Source: Paracoccaceae bacterium
GTDB lineage: Bacteria > Pseudomonadota > Alphaproteobacteria > Rhodobacterales > Rhodobacteraceae
Length of the DNA stretch: 64,000 nt
Direction of reading: 5' to 3'
NCBI GenBank assembly: GCA_006226775.1
Contig: SBGD01000018.1
Span: forward strand, 18,243 to 82,242
Shown here: one piece after another, positions 8,828 through 16,660 of the stretch
Layout of the letters: the number at the start of each line of letters is the position of its first letter
Position numbering within the stretch: the stretch's first letter is position 1
Position numbers and translations under genes: made by a program
The notes under the pieces: model-generated
The model's database searches: none
The model's input: only the letters and a program-made list of their open reading frames with translations
What the model was told of the DNA's origin: nothing

Positions 8828-8852
8828 AAAAAGCCGCTGTCCAGACAGCGGC
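8828..8852 (-). terminator. Intrinsic terminator after flp pilin gene 2
   Basis: Minus strand: a perfect 9-bp stem (GCCGCTGTC / GACAGCGGC) with a 2-base nominal loop is followed by TTTTT. It starts about 77 bases after the copy 2 stop codon and 153 bases before copy 1. It should end the flp4-flp3-flp2 transcript. Confidence 0.85.
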
Positions 8853-8928
8853 GTGCCCTCGGTCGGGAGAGTGTGGCAGGGACCCGGCGCAATGCGGGTC
8901 GCCACCTGTTTTACAAAAGCGCCGAGGC

Positions 8929-9108
8929 TTATTCGCCGATCTGCGATTCGACGTCGCCGGAGGCCTGGCCGTACAGCAGTTCGGTCTGGTCCTCGATCGC
9001 GGTATAGGCGGCAATGGCAAGGCCGACGATGGCGGCGCAGAGCACAACCCAGTCCACGGTGACTGCGCCATTTTCGTCTTTGCGGAAGGTCTTGATGTAG
9101 TTCAGCAT
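8929..9108 (-). CDS. Flp-type type IVb pilin, copy 2
   Basis: 59-residue prepilin with a 14-residue leader ending in Gly, then AVTVDWVVLCAAIVGLAIA and the polar tail YGQASGDVESQIGE. It differs from copy 3 at only three positions (Thr7/Asn, Asn13/Asp, Ser50/Ala), which points to recent duplication or gene conversion. An SD-like AAAGGAAAAGC precedes the ATG. Predicted cleavage is G14/A15 by the (unseen) TadV/CpaA peptidase; polymerisation would use the hydrophobic N-terminal half. Confidence 0.88.
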   Translation of the reverse strand: MLNYIKTFRKDENGAVTVDWVVLCAAIVGLAIAAYTAIEDQTELLYGQASGDVESQIGE

Positions 9109-9151
9109 TTTGCTTTTCCTTTCGGCCTTGTTGCCGCTTTGCGCGGGCTGG

Positions 9152-9185
9152 CCTTGATCTTGGGGAATGCCCGGTCAGACCAAGG
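9152..9185 (-). other. Stem-loop after flp pilin gene 3
   Basis: A 9-bp stem with one G-U pair (minus strand CCTTGGTCT / AGATCAAGG) and a 16-base loop lies 26 bases after the copy 3 stop codon, within the 102-base spacer before copy 2. There is no T run, so it is better read as an intercistronic mRNA-stabilising hairpin than as a terminator. Confidence 0.45.
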
Positions 9186-9210
9186 CACATTGGTTCAGGT
9201 CGTCGGTGGC

Positions 9211-9390
9211 TTATTCGCCGATCTGCGATTCGACGTCGCCGGCGGCCTGGCCGTACAGCAGCTCGGTCTGGTCTTCGATCGCGGTATAGGCGGCGATGGC
9301 CAGGCCGACGATGGCGGCACAGAGCACAACCCAGTCAACGGTCACGGCGCCATCTTCGTCTTTGCGGAAATTCTTGATGTAGTTCAGCAT
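9211..9390 (-). CDS. Flp-type type IVb pilin, copy 3
   Basis: 59-residue prepilin, almost identical to copy 2: basic leader with FRKDEDG, then AVTVDWVVLCAAIVGLAIA and the tail [24 protein letters not shown] precedes the ATG by about 5-10 bases. It is part of a run of four pilin genes, all on the minus strand and all 59 codons long, upstream of cpaB. High copy number and strong ribosome-binding sites fit an abundant structural subunit. Confidence 0.88.
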   Translation of the reverse strand: MLNYIKNFRKDEDGAVTVDWVVLCAAIVGLAIAAYTAIEDQTELLYGQAAGDVESQIGE

Positions 9391-9437
9391 GGTCTTGCTC
9401 CTTTTCGGGCGTTTTGCCCTGCGGTGGGGGATGGGGA

Positions 9438-9476
9438 ACCTTCGCGGGCCTGGCCCTGGGGCGCGGTTGCGAAGGT
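9438..9476 (-). other. Stem-loop after flp pilin gene 4
   Basis: An 8-bp stem (ACCTTCGC / GCGAAGGT) encloses a 23-base G+C-rich loop in the 108-base spacer between pilin copies 4 and 3. No T run follows. Like the hairpin after copy 3, it may protect the 3' end of a processed pilin mRNA. Confidence 0.45.
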
Positions 9477-9498
9477 CCGGTCGTTCAGCGTGCGGGAC

Positions 9499-9678
9499 TT
9501 ACTCGCCGATCTGCGATTCAACGTCGCCAGCAGCCTGGCCGTACAGCAGTTCGGTCTGATCCTCGATCGAGGTATAGGCGGCGATGGCCAGGCCGACGAT
9601 CGCGGCACAGAGGACAACCCAGTCAACAGTCACGGCGCCGTCTTCGTCTTTGCGGAAAGTGTTGAGGAACTTGGTCAT
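9499..9678 (-). CDS. Flp-type type IVb pilin, copy 4 (promoter-proximal)
   Basis: 59-residue prepilin, first gene of the tad locus in transcription order. The leader MTKFLNTFRKDEDG is followed by AVTVDWVVLCAAIVGLAIA; apart from the first seven residues and Ser37 it equals copy 3. The GGAGACC ahead of the ATG is a plausible ribosome-binding site. The non-coding DNA upstream (9679-10040) carries candidate promoters. Confidence 0.88.
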   Translation of the reverse strand: MTKFLNTFRKDEDGAVTVDWVVLCAAIVGLAIAAYTSIEDQTELLYGQAAGDVESQIGE

Positions 9679-10040
9679 GGTCTTGGTCTCCGTAGGTCGA
9701 TTTGCGTTTCGATTACCGCGTCGGGGGTCTCAAACCTGCCTCTCACTTCAGGTCTGTCCGACTTGGTATGACGCTAATAAGCCAGCGGATTGGGGCGGCA
9801 GTTGGGCAGCAATAGAACTATTTTAGTTTCTCTTAACGACGGCGGGGGATTTCGTGTCAAGGCACTGAAACTGAAGGATTAAAACCCTGTCAAAACACGC
9901 CGGCGCCGGTCGGCCCCGGGTTTGCGCGTGCAAATATGGCGCGGCTGCCGCTTTTGATGCTTACAAAACTGGTCGGGCGCGCGTTTTTTTGCGAAACTCG
10001 CAACAATACCAAAGCCCAGCGAGAGGCCGAGCAGCAGAAA
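9679..10040. other. Divergent intergenic region between pilin and transglycosylase genes
   Basis: No gene recognised in about 360 bases. The segment 9760-9900 is A+T-rich relative to the window and holds two TTGACA-like elements for the minus strand. Two TTAA half-motifs (9833-9836 and 9879-9882) are too far apart to be a CtrA full site. The promoter of the plus-strand transglycosylase must also lie here, but I cannot place it. Confidence 0.4.
9832..9860 (-). promoter_or_regulatory. Candidate promoter for the flp pilin genes
   Basis: On the minus strand, a perfect TTGACA (9860-9855) is followed after 17 bases by GTTAAG (9837-9832), a weak -10. A second TTGACA lies at 9893-9888. The implied start site leaves a leader of about 150 bases before pilin copy 4. 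The -35 elements are good and the -10 is poor, so an activator or another sigma factor may be involved. Confidence 0.35.
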
Positions 10041-10850
10041 ATGAACCCGATTGCCAAGATGCTGGCGATCCTTGTCTGCATGGGGACATTGCCCCTGCAG
10101 GCCGAGTCGCCCCCCCCGTTCGAGGATTTCCAGCCGCGGCGGGTGAAACCGCCCCAGGCCGGCGCCAAGAAGCGCATCCTTGTCCAGATCACCGCCCCGG
10201 CGCCACAGCGCGTCCTCGCGCCGGTGGTCAAGCCCGGGCCCGCGCCCGCCCTGGCCGCGCCGCGCTATGGCTGGTTCTGGACCACGGTCTCGGCCAGGGA
10301 GGAAGACAGGAGTGCCGCGCGCGTGACCGAGGCGCTGGCGGCGCTGAACGCGGCGCCCGAGGGCAAGGCAGTGCCGGCCCCGCGCCTGCGCGACATCCAG
10401 GCGATCGCCAAGGCCCAGGGGGTCGAGATCCTCAAGGCCACGGTCGGCACCCAGGTCTCGCCGGCCTTTGCGCTGGCGGTGATGGCGGTGGAAAGCGGCG
10501 GCCGGGTCGATGCGGTCTCGTCGGCGGGGGCGGAGGGGCTGATGCAGCTGATGCCCGCCACCGCCAAGCGCTTCGGCGTGACCGACGCCAAGGTCGCCTC
10601 GGACAATATAAAGGGCGGGGTGGCCTTCCTCGACTTCCTGGTGCGCAAGTTCGAGGGCGATCCGATCCTCGTGCTGGCCGGCTACAATGCCGGCGAGAAC
10701 TCGATCGGCCAGCACGGCGGCGTGCCGCCTTATGCCGAGACCCGCGACTACGTGCCAAAGGTGATGGCGGCCTACAAGGTGGCGCAGGGGTTGTGCCGCA
10801 CGCCGCCGCTGCTGATCTCGGATGGCTGTGTCTTCGTGACGATGCCGTAA
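10041..10850 (+). CDS. Secreted lytic transglycosylase (SLT domain)
   Basis: 269-residue periplasmic murein hydrolase. The N-terminal signal peptide (residues 1 to about 21, ending PLQA) is followed by a proline-rich linker (about 22-75) and a C-terminal SLT/lysozyme-like domain. That domain has the catalytic Glu about 151 in AVESGG, then GLMQLMPATAKRFGV and LAGYNAGE. I chose the ATG at 10041 because it yields a clean signal peptide, although the frame is open further upstream. Divergent from the pilin genes, it may open peptidoglycan for the Tad machine (inference from position only). A terminal Cys-x(n)-Cys pair (LCRTPPLLISDGC) could form a disulphide. Confidence 0.88.
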   Translation: MNPIAKMLAILVCMGTLPLQAESPPPFEDFQPRRVKPPQAGAKKRILVQITAPAPQRVLAPVVKPGPAPALAAPRYGWFWTTVSAREEDRSAARVTEALAALNAAPEGKAVPAPRLRDIQAIAKAQGVEILKATVGTQVSPAFALAVMAVESGGRVDAVSSAGAEGLMQLMPATAKRFGVTDAKVASDNIKGGVAFLDFLVRKFEGDPILVLAGYNAGENSIGQHGGVPPYAETRDYVPKVMAAYKVAQGLCRTPPLLISDGCVFVTMP

Positions 10851-10855
10851 GCGGC

Positions 10856-10967
10856 CCGATCCATTGATGGATCGGTCCCGATCTGTTGACAGATCGGCGT
10901 TGCGCTCCGGTGGCCGCAAGGGGGCCCGATCCATCAATGGATCGGCACCGATCTGTCGACAGATCGG
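10856..10967. repeat. Two copies of a bipartite double-palindrome repeat
   Basis: Each unit is two adjacent 20-base palindromes exactly 2 bases apart. Palindrome A is CCGATCCATYRATGGATCGG (10856-10875 and 10926-10945). Palindrome B is CCGATCTGTYRACAGATCGG (10878-10897 and 10948-10967). The two units are separated by 28 bases. A third full unit lies at 29674-29715 and a degenerate A half at 30796-30815. The units are intergenic, behind the transglycosylase and behind scoB, and could act as REP-like elements. Confidence 0.85.
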
Positions 10968-10975
10968 GCGCGCGC

Positions 10976-11008
10976 AAAGCAAAAGGGCGCGACATCTGCC
11001 GCGCCCTT
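10976..11008 (-). terminator. Intrinsic terminator after scoAB
   Basis: Minus strand: a 9-bp stem (AAGGGCGCG / CGCGCCCTT) with an 8-base loop is followed by TTGCTTTG. It begins 18 bases after the scoB stop codon. The T tract is interrupted but the position is right for ending the scoA-scoB transcript. Confidence 0.7.
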
Positions 11009-11026
11009 CAGGTCTGTGATCCGGAT

Positions 11027-11653
11027 TCAGACGATGGTTGCTTCGGTCGCGGCGCGGATCTCGTCCTCGGTCACGCCATCGGCGCATTCGACGATCTTCA
11101 GCCCGCCATCCACCACGTCCAGCACGCCGAGGTTGGTGATGATCCGGTGAACCACCGCCTTGCCGGTCAGCGGCAGGGTGCATTCCTTCAAGAGCTTCGA
11201 ATCGCCGTGCTTGTTGGTGTGATCCATCACCACGATCACCCGGCCCACGCCCGCGACGAGGTCCATCGCGCCGCCCATGCCCTTGACCAGCTTGCCGGGA
11301 ATCATCCAGTTCGCCAGATCGCCGTTCTCGGCCACCTCCATCGCGCCCAGGATCGCCGCGGCGATCTTGCCGCCGCGGATCATGCCGAAGGAGGTCGCAG
11401 AGTCGAAATACGAGGTCCGCGCCAGTTCGGTGATGGTCTGCTTGCCGGCATTGATCAGGTCGGGGTCTTCCTCGCCCTCGTAGGGGAAGGGGCCCATGCC
11501 CAGCATGCCGTTTTCCGACTGCAGCGTGATGTCCTTGTCGCCGACGTAGTTGGCCACCAGCGTCGGAATGCCGATGCCGAGGTTGACGTACATGCCGTCT
11601 TCAAGCTCGTCCGCCGCGCGGGCGGCCATCTGATTGCGATCCCAACCCATCAT
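11027..11653 (-). CDS. scoB: 3-oxoacid CoA-transferase subunit B
   Basis: 208-residue beta subunit of succinyl-CoA:3-ketoacid CoA-transferase, which moves CoA from succinyl-CoA to acetoacetate in ketone-body use or short-chain polyhydroxyalkanoate turnover. The catalytic glutamate is Glu47 in [12 protein letters not shown]; the glycine-rich [11 protein letters not shown] and the C-terminal domain are intact and the length is normal. The first ATG of the pair at 11653 is chosen because it overlaps the scoA stop as ATGA and follows GGGAGGAA. The alternative substrate is an oxoadipate (PcaJ), but no catabolic genes adjoin. Confidence 0.92.
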   Translation of the reverse strand: MMGWDRNQMAARAADELEDGMYVNLGIGIPTLVANYVGDKDITLQSENGMLGMGPFPYEGEEDPDLINAGKQTITELARTSYFDSATSFGMIRGGKIAAAILGAMEVAENGDLANWMIPGKLVKGMGGAMDLVAGVGRVIVVMDHTNKHGDSKLLKECTLPLTGKAVVHRIITNLGVLDVVDGGLKIVECADGVTEDEIRAATEATIV

Positions 11654-12354
11654 GCTTCCTCCCGCTTGCGAACCGTGCGCTGTTCGATGCGTTTCTCGTG
11701 GTCTCCCTGGATGATCCGGTGCACGTAGATGCCCGGCAGGTGGATGTGATCCGGGTCGAGCGAGCCGCGTTCGACGATTTCTTCCACCTCGACGACGCAG
11801 ACCTTGCCGCACATCGCCGCCGGCGGGTTGAAGTTGCGCGCGGTCTTGCGGAACACGAGGTTGCCGGTGTCGTCGGCCTTCCAGGCCTTGACGATGCTGA
11901 GGTCGGCAAAGATGCCTTCCTCGAGGATGTAATCCTCGCCGTTGAAGCTCCGCACGTCCTTGCCCTCGGCGATCACCGTGCCGACGCCGGTCTTGGTGTA
12001 GAAGCCCGGAATGCCGCAGCCCGCCGCGCGCATCCGCTCGGCCAGCGTGCCCTGCGGGTTGAATTCAAGCTCCAGCTCGCCCGAGAGGTACTGGCGCATG
12101 AATTCCGCGTTCTCGCCCACGTAGGACGACTGCATCTTCTTGATCTGCTTGGTGTCGAGCAGCTTGCCCAGCCCGAAGCCGTCGACGCCGCAGTTGTTGG
12201 ACGCGACGGTCAGATCCTTGACCCCCGATTCCACCAGCGCATCGATCAGAAGCTCCGGTATGCCGCAAAGGCCGAAGCCGCCCGCCGCGATATGCATACC
12301 GTCGAAGAGCAGCCCGTCCAGCGCCTCCTTGGCCGAACCATAGACTTTCTTCAT
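11650..12354 (-). CDS. scoA: 3-oxoacid CoA-transferase subunit A
   Basis: 234-residue alpha subunit of the same CoA-transferase. It shows the family motifs [10 protein letters not shown] near residue 27 and [15 protein letters not shown] near 52, and ends in [16 protein letters not shown], which is typical of ScoA. GGGGAGA lies 8 bases upstream of the ATG. It overlaps scoB by 4 bases (ATGA), so the subunits are translationally coupled, as expected for a heteromeric enzyme. No regulator gene adjoins. Confidence 0.93.
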   Translation of the reverse strand: MKKVYGSAKEALDGLLFDGMHIAAGGFGLCGIPELLIDALVESGVKDLTVASNNCGVDGFGLGKLLDTKQIKKMQSSYVGENAEFMRQYLSGELELEFNPQGTLAERMRAAGCGIPGFYTKTGVGTVIAEGKDVRSFNGEDYILEEGIFADLSIVKAWKADDTGNLVFRKTARNFNPPAAMCGKVCVVEVEEIVERGSLDPDHIHLPGIYVHRIIQGDHEKRIEQRTVRKREEA

Positions 12355-12481
12355 GGAAAATCTCCCCAGTCATGATGATTGCCGGGATTTGTGGGGGAGG
12401 GCGGGGGGGAAGTCAAACGAATTGCCGCGTCGCGGCAGGCGGTAGCGGTAACGGGCGGGGCGCAGGCCCTTCGCGCGCCAA

Positions 12482-12514
12482 CCGCCCCGAAGCCGACGCC
12501 TGGCTTCGGGGCGG
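12482..12514 (-). terminator. Strong hairpin downstream of the L,D-transpeptidase gene
   Basis: A perfect 13-bp inverted repeat (CCGCCCCGAAGCC / GGCTTCGGGGCGG) with a 7-base loop begins 21 bases after the transpeptidase stop codon. No T run follows on either strand, so it is only terminator-like. The rest of 12355-12534 holds nothing I recognise. Confidence 0.45.
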
Positions 12515-12534
12515 GGACTGTCCCTTGGGTCCGC

Positions 12535-13101
12535 TCAGAGCAGCCGCACCTGGGTGCCGATCGGGGTGATCTGGTAGAGTTCCTCGATCTTGGCGTTGTA
12601 GAGCCCGATGCAGCCATCCGAGGACCGCCGCCCGATCTTGCGGGTGTCATGGGTGCCGTGGATCAGATAGGCGGGCCAGTCGAAATAAAGCGCATGGGTG
12701 CCCAGCGGGTTGTCGGGCGCGCCGCCGGCGACGGGTTTCCAGTCGGGGAAGCGCTCCATCTGGCTGGCGGTCGGGGTCCAGGAGGGGCCGACCTTCTTGC
12801 GCACGATGGTGGTATAGCCGCGCTTGGTCAGCTCGTCGGTTTTCGGCACCGAGGTCGGATAGACCCGATAGTCGCTGCCATCCGCCGACCAGTAGTGCAG
12901 CGCGCGCGAAACCGTGTCGCAGACGATGGCGCCCTTGCCCAGGTCGTCGAAATGGTCGCGCCAGTCCTGGTGGACGAAGCCCGAGATATTGTGGCGTACG
13001 GCGGCCTGGGCCGGTTCCGCCGCGCGGGCGATGGCCGGTGTCAGAAGCATCGCACCCGTGGCGGCAAGCAGGCGGCGGCGGGTCATGGGCGATTGGCGCA
13101 T
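12535..13101 (-). CDS. L,D-transpeptidase (YkuD domain), Tat-type signal
   Basis: 188-residue periplasmic cross-linking enzyme that forms 3-3 peptidoglycan links or attaches proteins to murein. The N-terminus MTRRRLLAATGAMLL is a twin-arginine-type signal ending ARA. The YkuD catalytic motif is complete: HGT (148-150) and SSDGCIGLYN with nucleophile Cys164. The usual Arg after the CI pair is Gly here. I chose the ATG at 13101 because AAAGGA lies 8 bases upstream. A second, truncated L,D-transpeptidase starts at the right edge of the window. Confidence 0.92.
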   Translation of the reverse strand: MRQSPMTRRRLLAATGAMLLTPAIARAAEPAQAAVRHNISGFVHQDWRDHFDDLGKGAIVCDTVSRALHYWSADGSDYRVYPTSVPKTDELTKRGYTTIVRKKVGPSWTPTASQMERFPDWKPVAGGAPDNPLGTHALYFDWPAYLIHGTHDTRKIGRRSSDGCIGLYNAKIEELYQITPIGTQVRLL

Positions 13102-13242
13102 GGTCAATCCTTTCAGCAATCGGTCACTGTCCCCCGGGCTCTACGCAATCGCGGGCGGAAGGGACAATCACACATTCTTGACCGTGAATATCAGGGCCGA
13201 AATGCCACAGCCGGCGGGGGGCCAGGGCGCCCGCGCGCCGGG

Positions 13243-15909
13243 TCAGTCCTTGCCGGTCGCCGCCTTTTTCGCCGGAGCCTTCTTTGCAGCGGGCTTTTTT
13301 GCCGCGGCTTTCTTGGCGGGCGCTTTCTTGCCCGCGGGCTTCTTTGCCGGGGCCTTCTTCTTGGCGCCGCCCTTTTCCTCGATCAGCTTGACGGCCATCT
13401 CCATGGTCACATCCGCCGGTTCCGTGCCCTTGGGCAGGGTGGCATTGACCTTTTCATACTTCACGTAGGGGCCATACTTCCCGTCCATGATGTTGACCGG
13501 CCCGCCATCCGGGTGATCGCCCAATTCGCGCAGCGGCTTGGCCGCCGCACGGCGCCCCCGGCCCGGGTTGGCGCGCTTCTCGGCCAGAAGCTCCACGGCG
13601 CGGTTCATCCCGATCTCGAAGACATCCGCCGGGTCCTTGATATTGACGTAGACCGGTTTTTCCTCGTCGGGCTTCTGGTGCATGATGTAGGGGCCGAAGC
13701 GACCGAAGTTGGTCTTGATCGTGCCGCCTTCGGGATGCTCGCCCACCTCGCGCGGCAGGCTGAGCAGAGTCAGCGCCTTGGCAAGGTCCATGTCGTCCTT
13801 GTTCCAGCCGCGCGGCAGCGAGGCGCGCGGTGGCTTCTTGTTCTCGGGCGTCGGCTCTCCGCGCTGTACGTAGGGGCCGAAGCGGCCCGCCTTGAGCCAG
13901 ATCTCGTCGCCCTGATCCTCGCCCAGCAGACGCTCGTCGCCCTCGGCGCCTTCGCCGGCGATCGGGCGGGTGTAGGTGCACTCGGGGTAGTTGCCGCAGC
14001 CGACGAAACCACCCGTGCGCGAGGTCTTGAGGTGCAACTGGCCGGTGCCGCACTTGGGGCAAACGCGGGGATCGGTGCCATCCTCGCGCGGGGGATAAAG
14101 CTGGTCCGAGAGCGCCTCGTCCAGCACGTCGAGCACCTGCGCGATGCGCAATTCCGAGGTCTCGGCAATCGCCGCTGAGAAATCCTGCCAGAAGCGCGCC
14201 AGCAGCGCCTTGTAGTCGCCTTCGCCGGCGCTGATCTGGTCAAGCTCGGCTTCAAGCTCGGCGGTGAATTCATACCCCACGTATCTGCGGAAGAAGTTGA
14301 GCAGGAAGATGGTGACGATTCGGCCCTTGTCCTCGGGGAAGAGCCGGTTGCCCTCCTTGCGGACGTATTCGCGGTCCTGGATCGTGGTAACGATGCTGGC
14401 ATAGGTCGAAGGCCGCCCGATCCCCAGTTCTTCCATCTTCTTGACCAGCGTCGCCTCGGTATAGCGCGGCGGCGGCTGGGTGTGGTGCTGCAGGCCGAGC
14501 ACCGACTGGTTGTCCGAGAGCACCGCACCGCCTTTGTCGGCCTTGGCAAACTCGGCCTTGAAGCCGGACTTGGCGAAATGCGCGGGCTCGTTCTGCATGA
14601 TCTGCGGCAGGATGCGGTCGTCGTCGCTGTCGACCACGTCGTCGCGACCTTCCTCGTAAACCTTGAGAAAGCCCTCGAACAGGATGCGCTGGCCGTTGGC
14701 GCGCAGCCCGACCTGGCCGTCGCGGCTGGCGATCTCGACCACCGTGCGCTCCAGCCGGGCGCTTTCCATCTGGCAGGCCATGGTGCGTTTCCAGATCAGG
14801 TCATAGAGCCTGGCCTGGTCGCTCTCGCGCAGTTTCAGCGCCATGGCGTCCTTGGACATCTCGGTCGGGCGGATGCATTCGTGGGCTTCCTGCGCGTTCT
14901 TGGCCTTGTTCTTGTAGACCCGCGGCTTGGAAGGCACGAAATCGGCGCCGTAGCGATCCTTGATCGCGCCGCGGGTGGCCTCGACCGCCTCGGGCGCCAT
15001 GTCGATGCCGTCGGTCCGCATATAGGTGATATGCCCGGCCTCGTAGAGCCGTTGCGCCGCGTTCATCGCCTGGCGCGCGCCCATGCCGAACTTGCGGCTG
15101 GCCTCCTGCTGAAGCGTGGAGGTCATGAAGGGCGGCGAGGGGTTGCGCGAGGCGGGCTTGGCCTCGACCGAGCTGATGAACAATTCGCGCGAGGTAACTG
15201 CCTGCACCGCCAGTTCGGCGGCGGTTTCGTTCTCCAGGTCGTAGCGGTCGAGCTTCTTGCCGGCGTGGATGGTCAGCCGCGCCTCGTACTCCTGGCCGCG
15301 GGGCGTGGCGAGCAAGGCCTTGACGGACCAGTATTCGCGCGGTTTGAAAGCCTCGATCTCCATCTCGCGTTCGACGATGAGGCGCAGGCAGACGGACTGC
15401 ACGCGACCGGCGGATTTCGCACCGGGCAGCTTGCGCCAGAGCACCGGGCTCAGGTTGAAGCCGACGAGATAGTCCAGCGCGCGGCGGGCAAGGTAGGCCT
15501 CGACCAGCGGCGCGTCGACCTGACGGGGATTCTTCATCGCCTCGGTGACGGCGCTTTTGGTGATCGCGTTGAAGACCACGCGGGACACCGGCGTGTCCTT
15601 CTTGATCGCCCGGCGCTTGCGCAGCGCCTCCTCGAGATGCCAGGAAATCGCCTCGCCCTCGCGGTCGGGGTCGGTGGCGAGGATCAGGGCGTTGTCGTCC
15701 TTCAGCGCATCGGCGATGGCCTTGACGTGCTTGCGGCTGTCGGTGCCGACCTCCCATTTCATCTCGAAATCGTTCTCGGTATCGACCGATCCATCCTTGG
15801 GCGGCAGGTCGCGGACATGACCATAGGACGCAAGGACGGTGTAGCCGGAGCCGAGATACTTGTTGATTGTCTTGGCCTTGGCCGGAGATTCGACAACAAC
15901 GACGGGCAT
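13243..15909 (-). CDS. topA: DNA topoisomerase I
   Basis: 888-residue type IA topoisomerase that relaxes negative supercoils. The TOPRIM domain has VESPAKA (Glu7) and DPDREGE (80-86); the active-site tyrosine is Tyr296 in ITYMRTDG. A C4 zinc-ribbon (CPKCGTG...VGCGNYPEC) and several glycine-rich C-terminal repeats with the pattern GxFGPYxxxGxxP follow. The last about 50 residues are a lysine/alanine tail of AKKAPAKK-like units, likely for non-specific DNA binding. The ATG at 15909 (MPVVVVESP) has AGAGG 8 bases upstream. It is monocistronic in appearance. Confidence 0.97.
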   Translation of the reverse strand: MPVVVVESPAKAKTINKYLGSGYTVLASYGHVRDLPPKDGSVDTENDFEMKWEVGTDSRKHVKAIADALKDDNALILATDPDREGEAISWHLEEALRKRRAIKKDTPVSRVVFNAITKSAVTEAMKNPRQVDAPLVEAYLARRALDYLVGFNLSPVLWRKLPGAKSAGRVQSVCLRLIVEREMEIEAFKPREYWSVKALLATPRGQEYEARLTIHAGKKLDRYDLENETAAELAVQAVTSRELFISSVEAKPASRNPSPPFMTSTLQQEASRKFGMGARQAMNAAQRLYEAGHITYMRTDGIDMAPEAVEATRGAIKDRYGADFVPSKPRVYKNKAKNAQEAHECIRPTEMSKDAMALKLRESDQARLYDLIWKRTMACQMESARLERTVVEIASRDGQVGLRANGQRILFEGFLKVYEEGRDDVVDSDDDRILPQIMQNEPAHFAKSGFKAEFAKADKGGAVLSDNQSVLGLQHHTQPPPRYTEATLVKKMEELGIGRPSTYASIVTTIQDREYVRKEGNRLFPEDKGRIVTIFLLNFFRRYVGYEFTAELEAELDQISAGEGDYKALLARFWQDFSAAIAETSELRIAQVLDVLDEALSDQLYPPREDGTDPRVCPKCGTGQLHLKTSRTGGFVGCGNYPECTYTRPIAGEGAEGDERLLGEDQGDEIWLKAGRFGPYVQRGEPTPENKKPPRASLPRGWNKDDMDLAKALTLLSLPREVGEHPEGGTIKTNFGRFGPYIMHQKPDEEKPVYVNIKDPADVFEIGMNRAVELLAEKRANPGRGRRAAAKPLRELGDHPDGGPVNIMDGKYGPYVKYEKVNATLPKGTEPADVTMEMAVKLIEEKGGAKKKAPAKKPAGKKAPAKKAAAKKPAAKKAPAKKAATGKD

Positions 15910-16048
15910 GAAAGGACCTCTCGACTCGGATTGACTGCTTTGGCGGCGGAACATGTGGGGGGAGAGGGTCAAAAGTCAATGCGGGCATTCGGAGCTTCCG
16001 GAAAGGCCTGTCCCGGGTCTACCTTGGGGGCAATTGACAGGGGGAATC

Positions 16049-16513
16049 ATGCAGATCTTCATTCTCCGCCTCGCGCTGGTCTTCGGTCTGGTCTTCGGTC
16101 TGGCCCTGGGGCCGGGCCACGCGGCATGGGCCCAGAACTGGACGGAGCCGGCGCGCGGGTCCGAGACGCGCCGGGCCCTGATGGACGCGCTCCGCCCGCA
16201 TGCCGAGTGGGAATTGGGCGCGCCGGTGGAATTCGTGGTCGGCGTATTGCGGGTGTCGGGCGACCTGGCCTTTGCCGCGGTGGCCGCGCAGCGGCCCGGC
16301 GGCGGGGCGATCGACCTACGGCAGACGCCGGGCTATTTTCGCGGGACGCTGGAGCCGGGGATGATGGACGGCACCAATATCCAGGCCCTCTACCGCCGCA
16401 GCGGCAAGACCTGGGTGGCGGTGCACCACGCCATCGGCGCCACCGATGTCTGGTTCGCCTGGGATCCGCTGTGCGCGGAATACCGGGCAGTGATCGCGGA
16501 TTACTGCTTCTGA
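16049..16513 (+). CDS. Small secreted protein of unknown function
   Basis: 154 residues. A hydrophobic signal peptide (residues 1 to about 23, ending AWAQ) is preceded by AGGGGGA as ribosome-binding site. The mature part begins NWTEPARGSETRRALMDALRPHAEW and has an alpha/beta look, with FVVGVLRVSGDLAFAAVAAQRPGG near the middle and a C-terminal pair of cysteines (LCAEYRAVIADYC) that could form a disulphide. I recognise no family with a known function. It is divergent from topA, and an inverted repeat (16514-16535) directly follows the stop codon. Confidence 0.75.
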   Translation: MQIFILRLALVFGLVFGLALGPGHAAWAQNWTEPARGSETRRALMDALRPHAEWELGAPVEFVVGVLRVSGDLAFAAVAAQRPGGGAIDLRQTPGYFRGTLEPGMMDGTNIQALYRRSGKTWVAVHHAIGATDVWFAWDPLCAEYRAVIADYCF

Positions 16514-16603
16514 GGAGGGTGATATTTGACCCTCCGCAGGTCCCGGGGCTCTTGATTTCGCCGTGGCCCCGCCACGTCGACCAACCGGGGGCTCTGCCCC
16601 CGG
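16514..16603 (+). terminator. Two hairpins between the small secreted protein gene and dprA
   Basis: GGAGGGT / ACCCTCC (16514-16520 and 16529-16535) starts at the stop codon of the upstream gene. A second perfect stem, CCGGGGGC / GCCCCCGG with loop TCT, lies at 16585-16603. The genes converge here, so the hairpins may terminate both directions, but there are no T runs. Confidence 0.4.
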
Positions 16604-16660
16604 ACCCCCGAGGGGCCAGCGCCCCCTTCTTGCCGACAGCGCTGCGGGCCATGTCCGGCG

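Noticed and set aside
9833..9882. Two TTAA motifs upstream of the pilin genes as a CtrA site
   Set aside because: They are 42 bases apart instead of 7, so they do not form a CtrA full site.
10856..10967. CRISPR array
   Set aside because: Only two units, perfect palindromes, with no spacers of regular length and no cas genes.
10960..13101. scoAB as the 3-oxoadipate CoA-transferase pair pcaIJ
   Set aside because: No protocatechuate pathway genes adjoin and the sequences fit the succinyl-CoA:3-ketoacid type; not decisive, but less likely.
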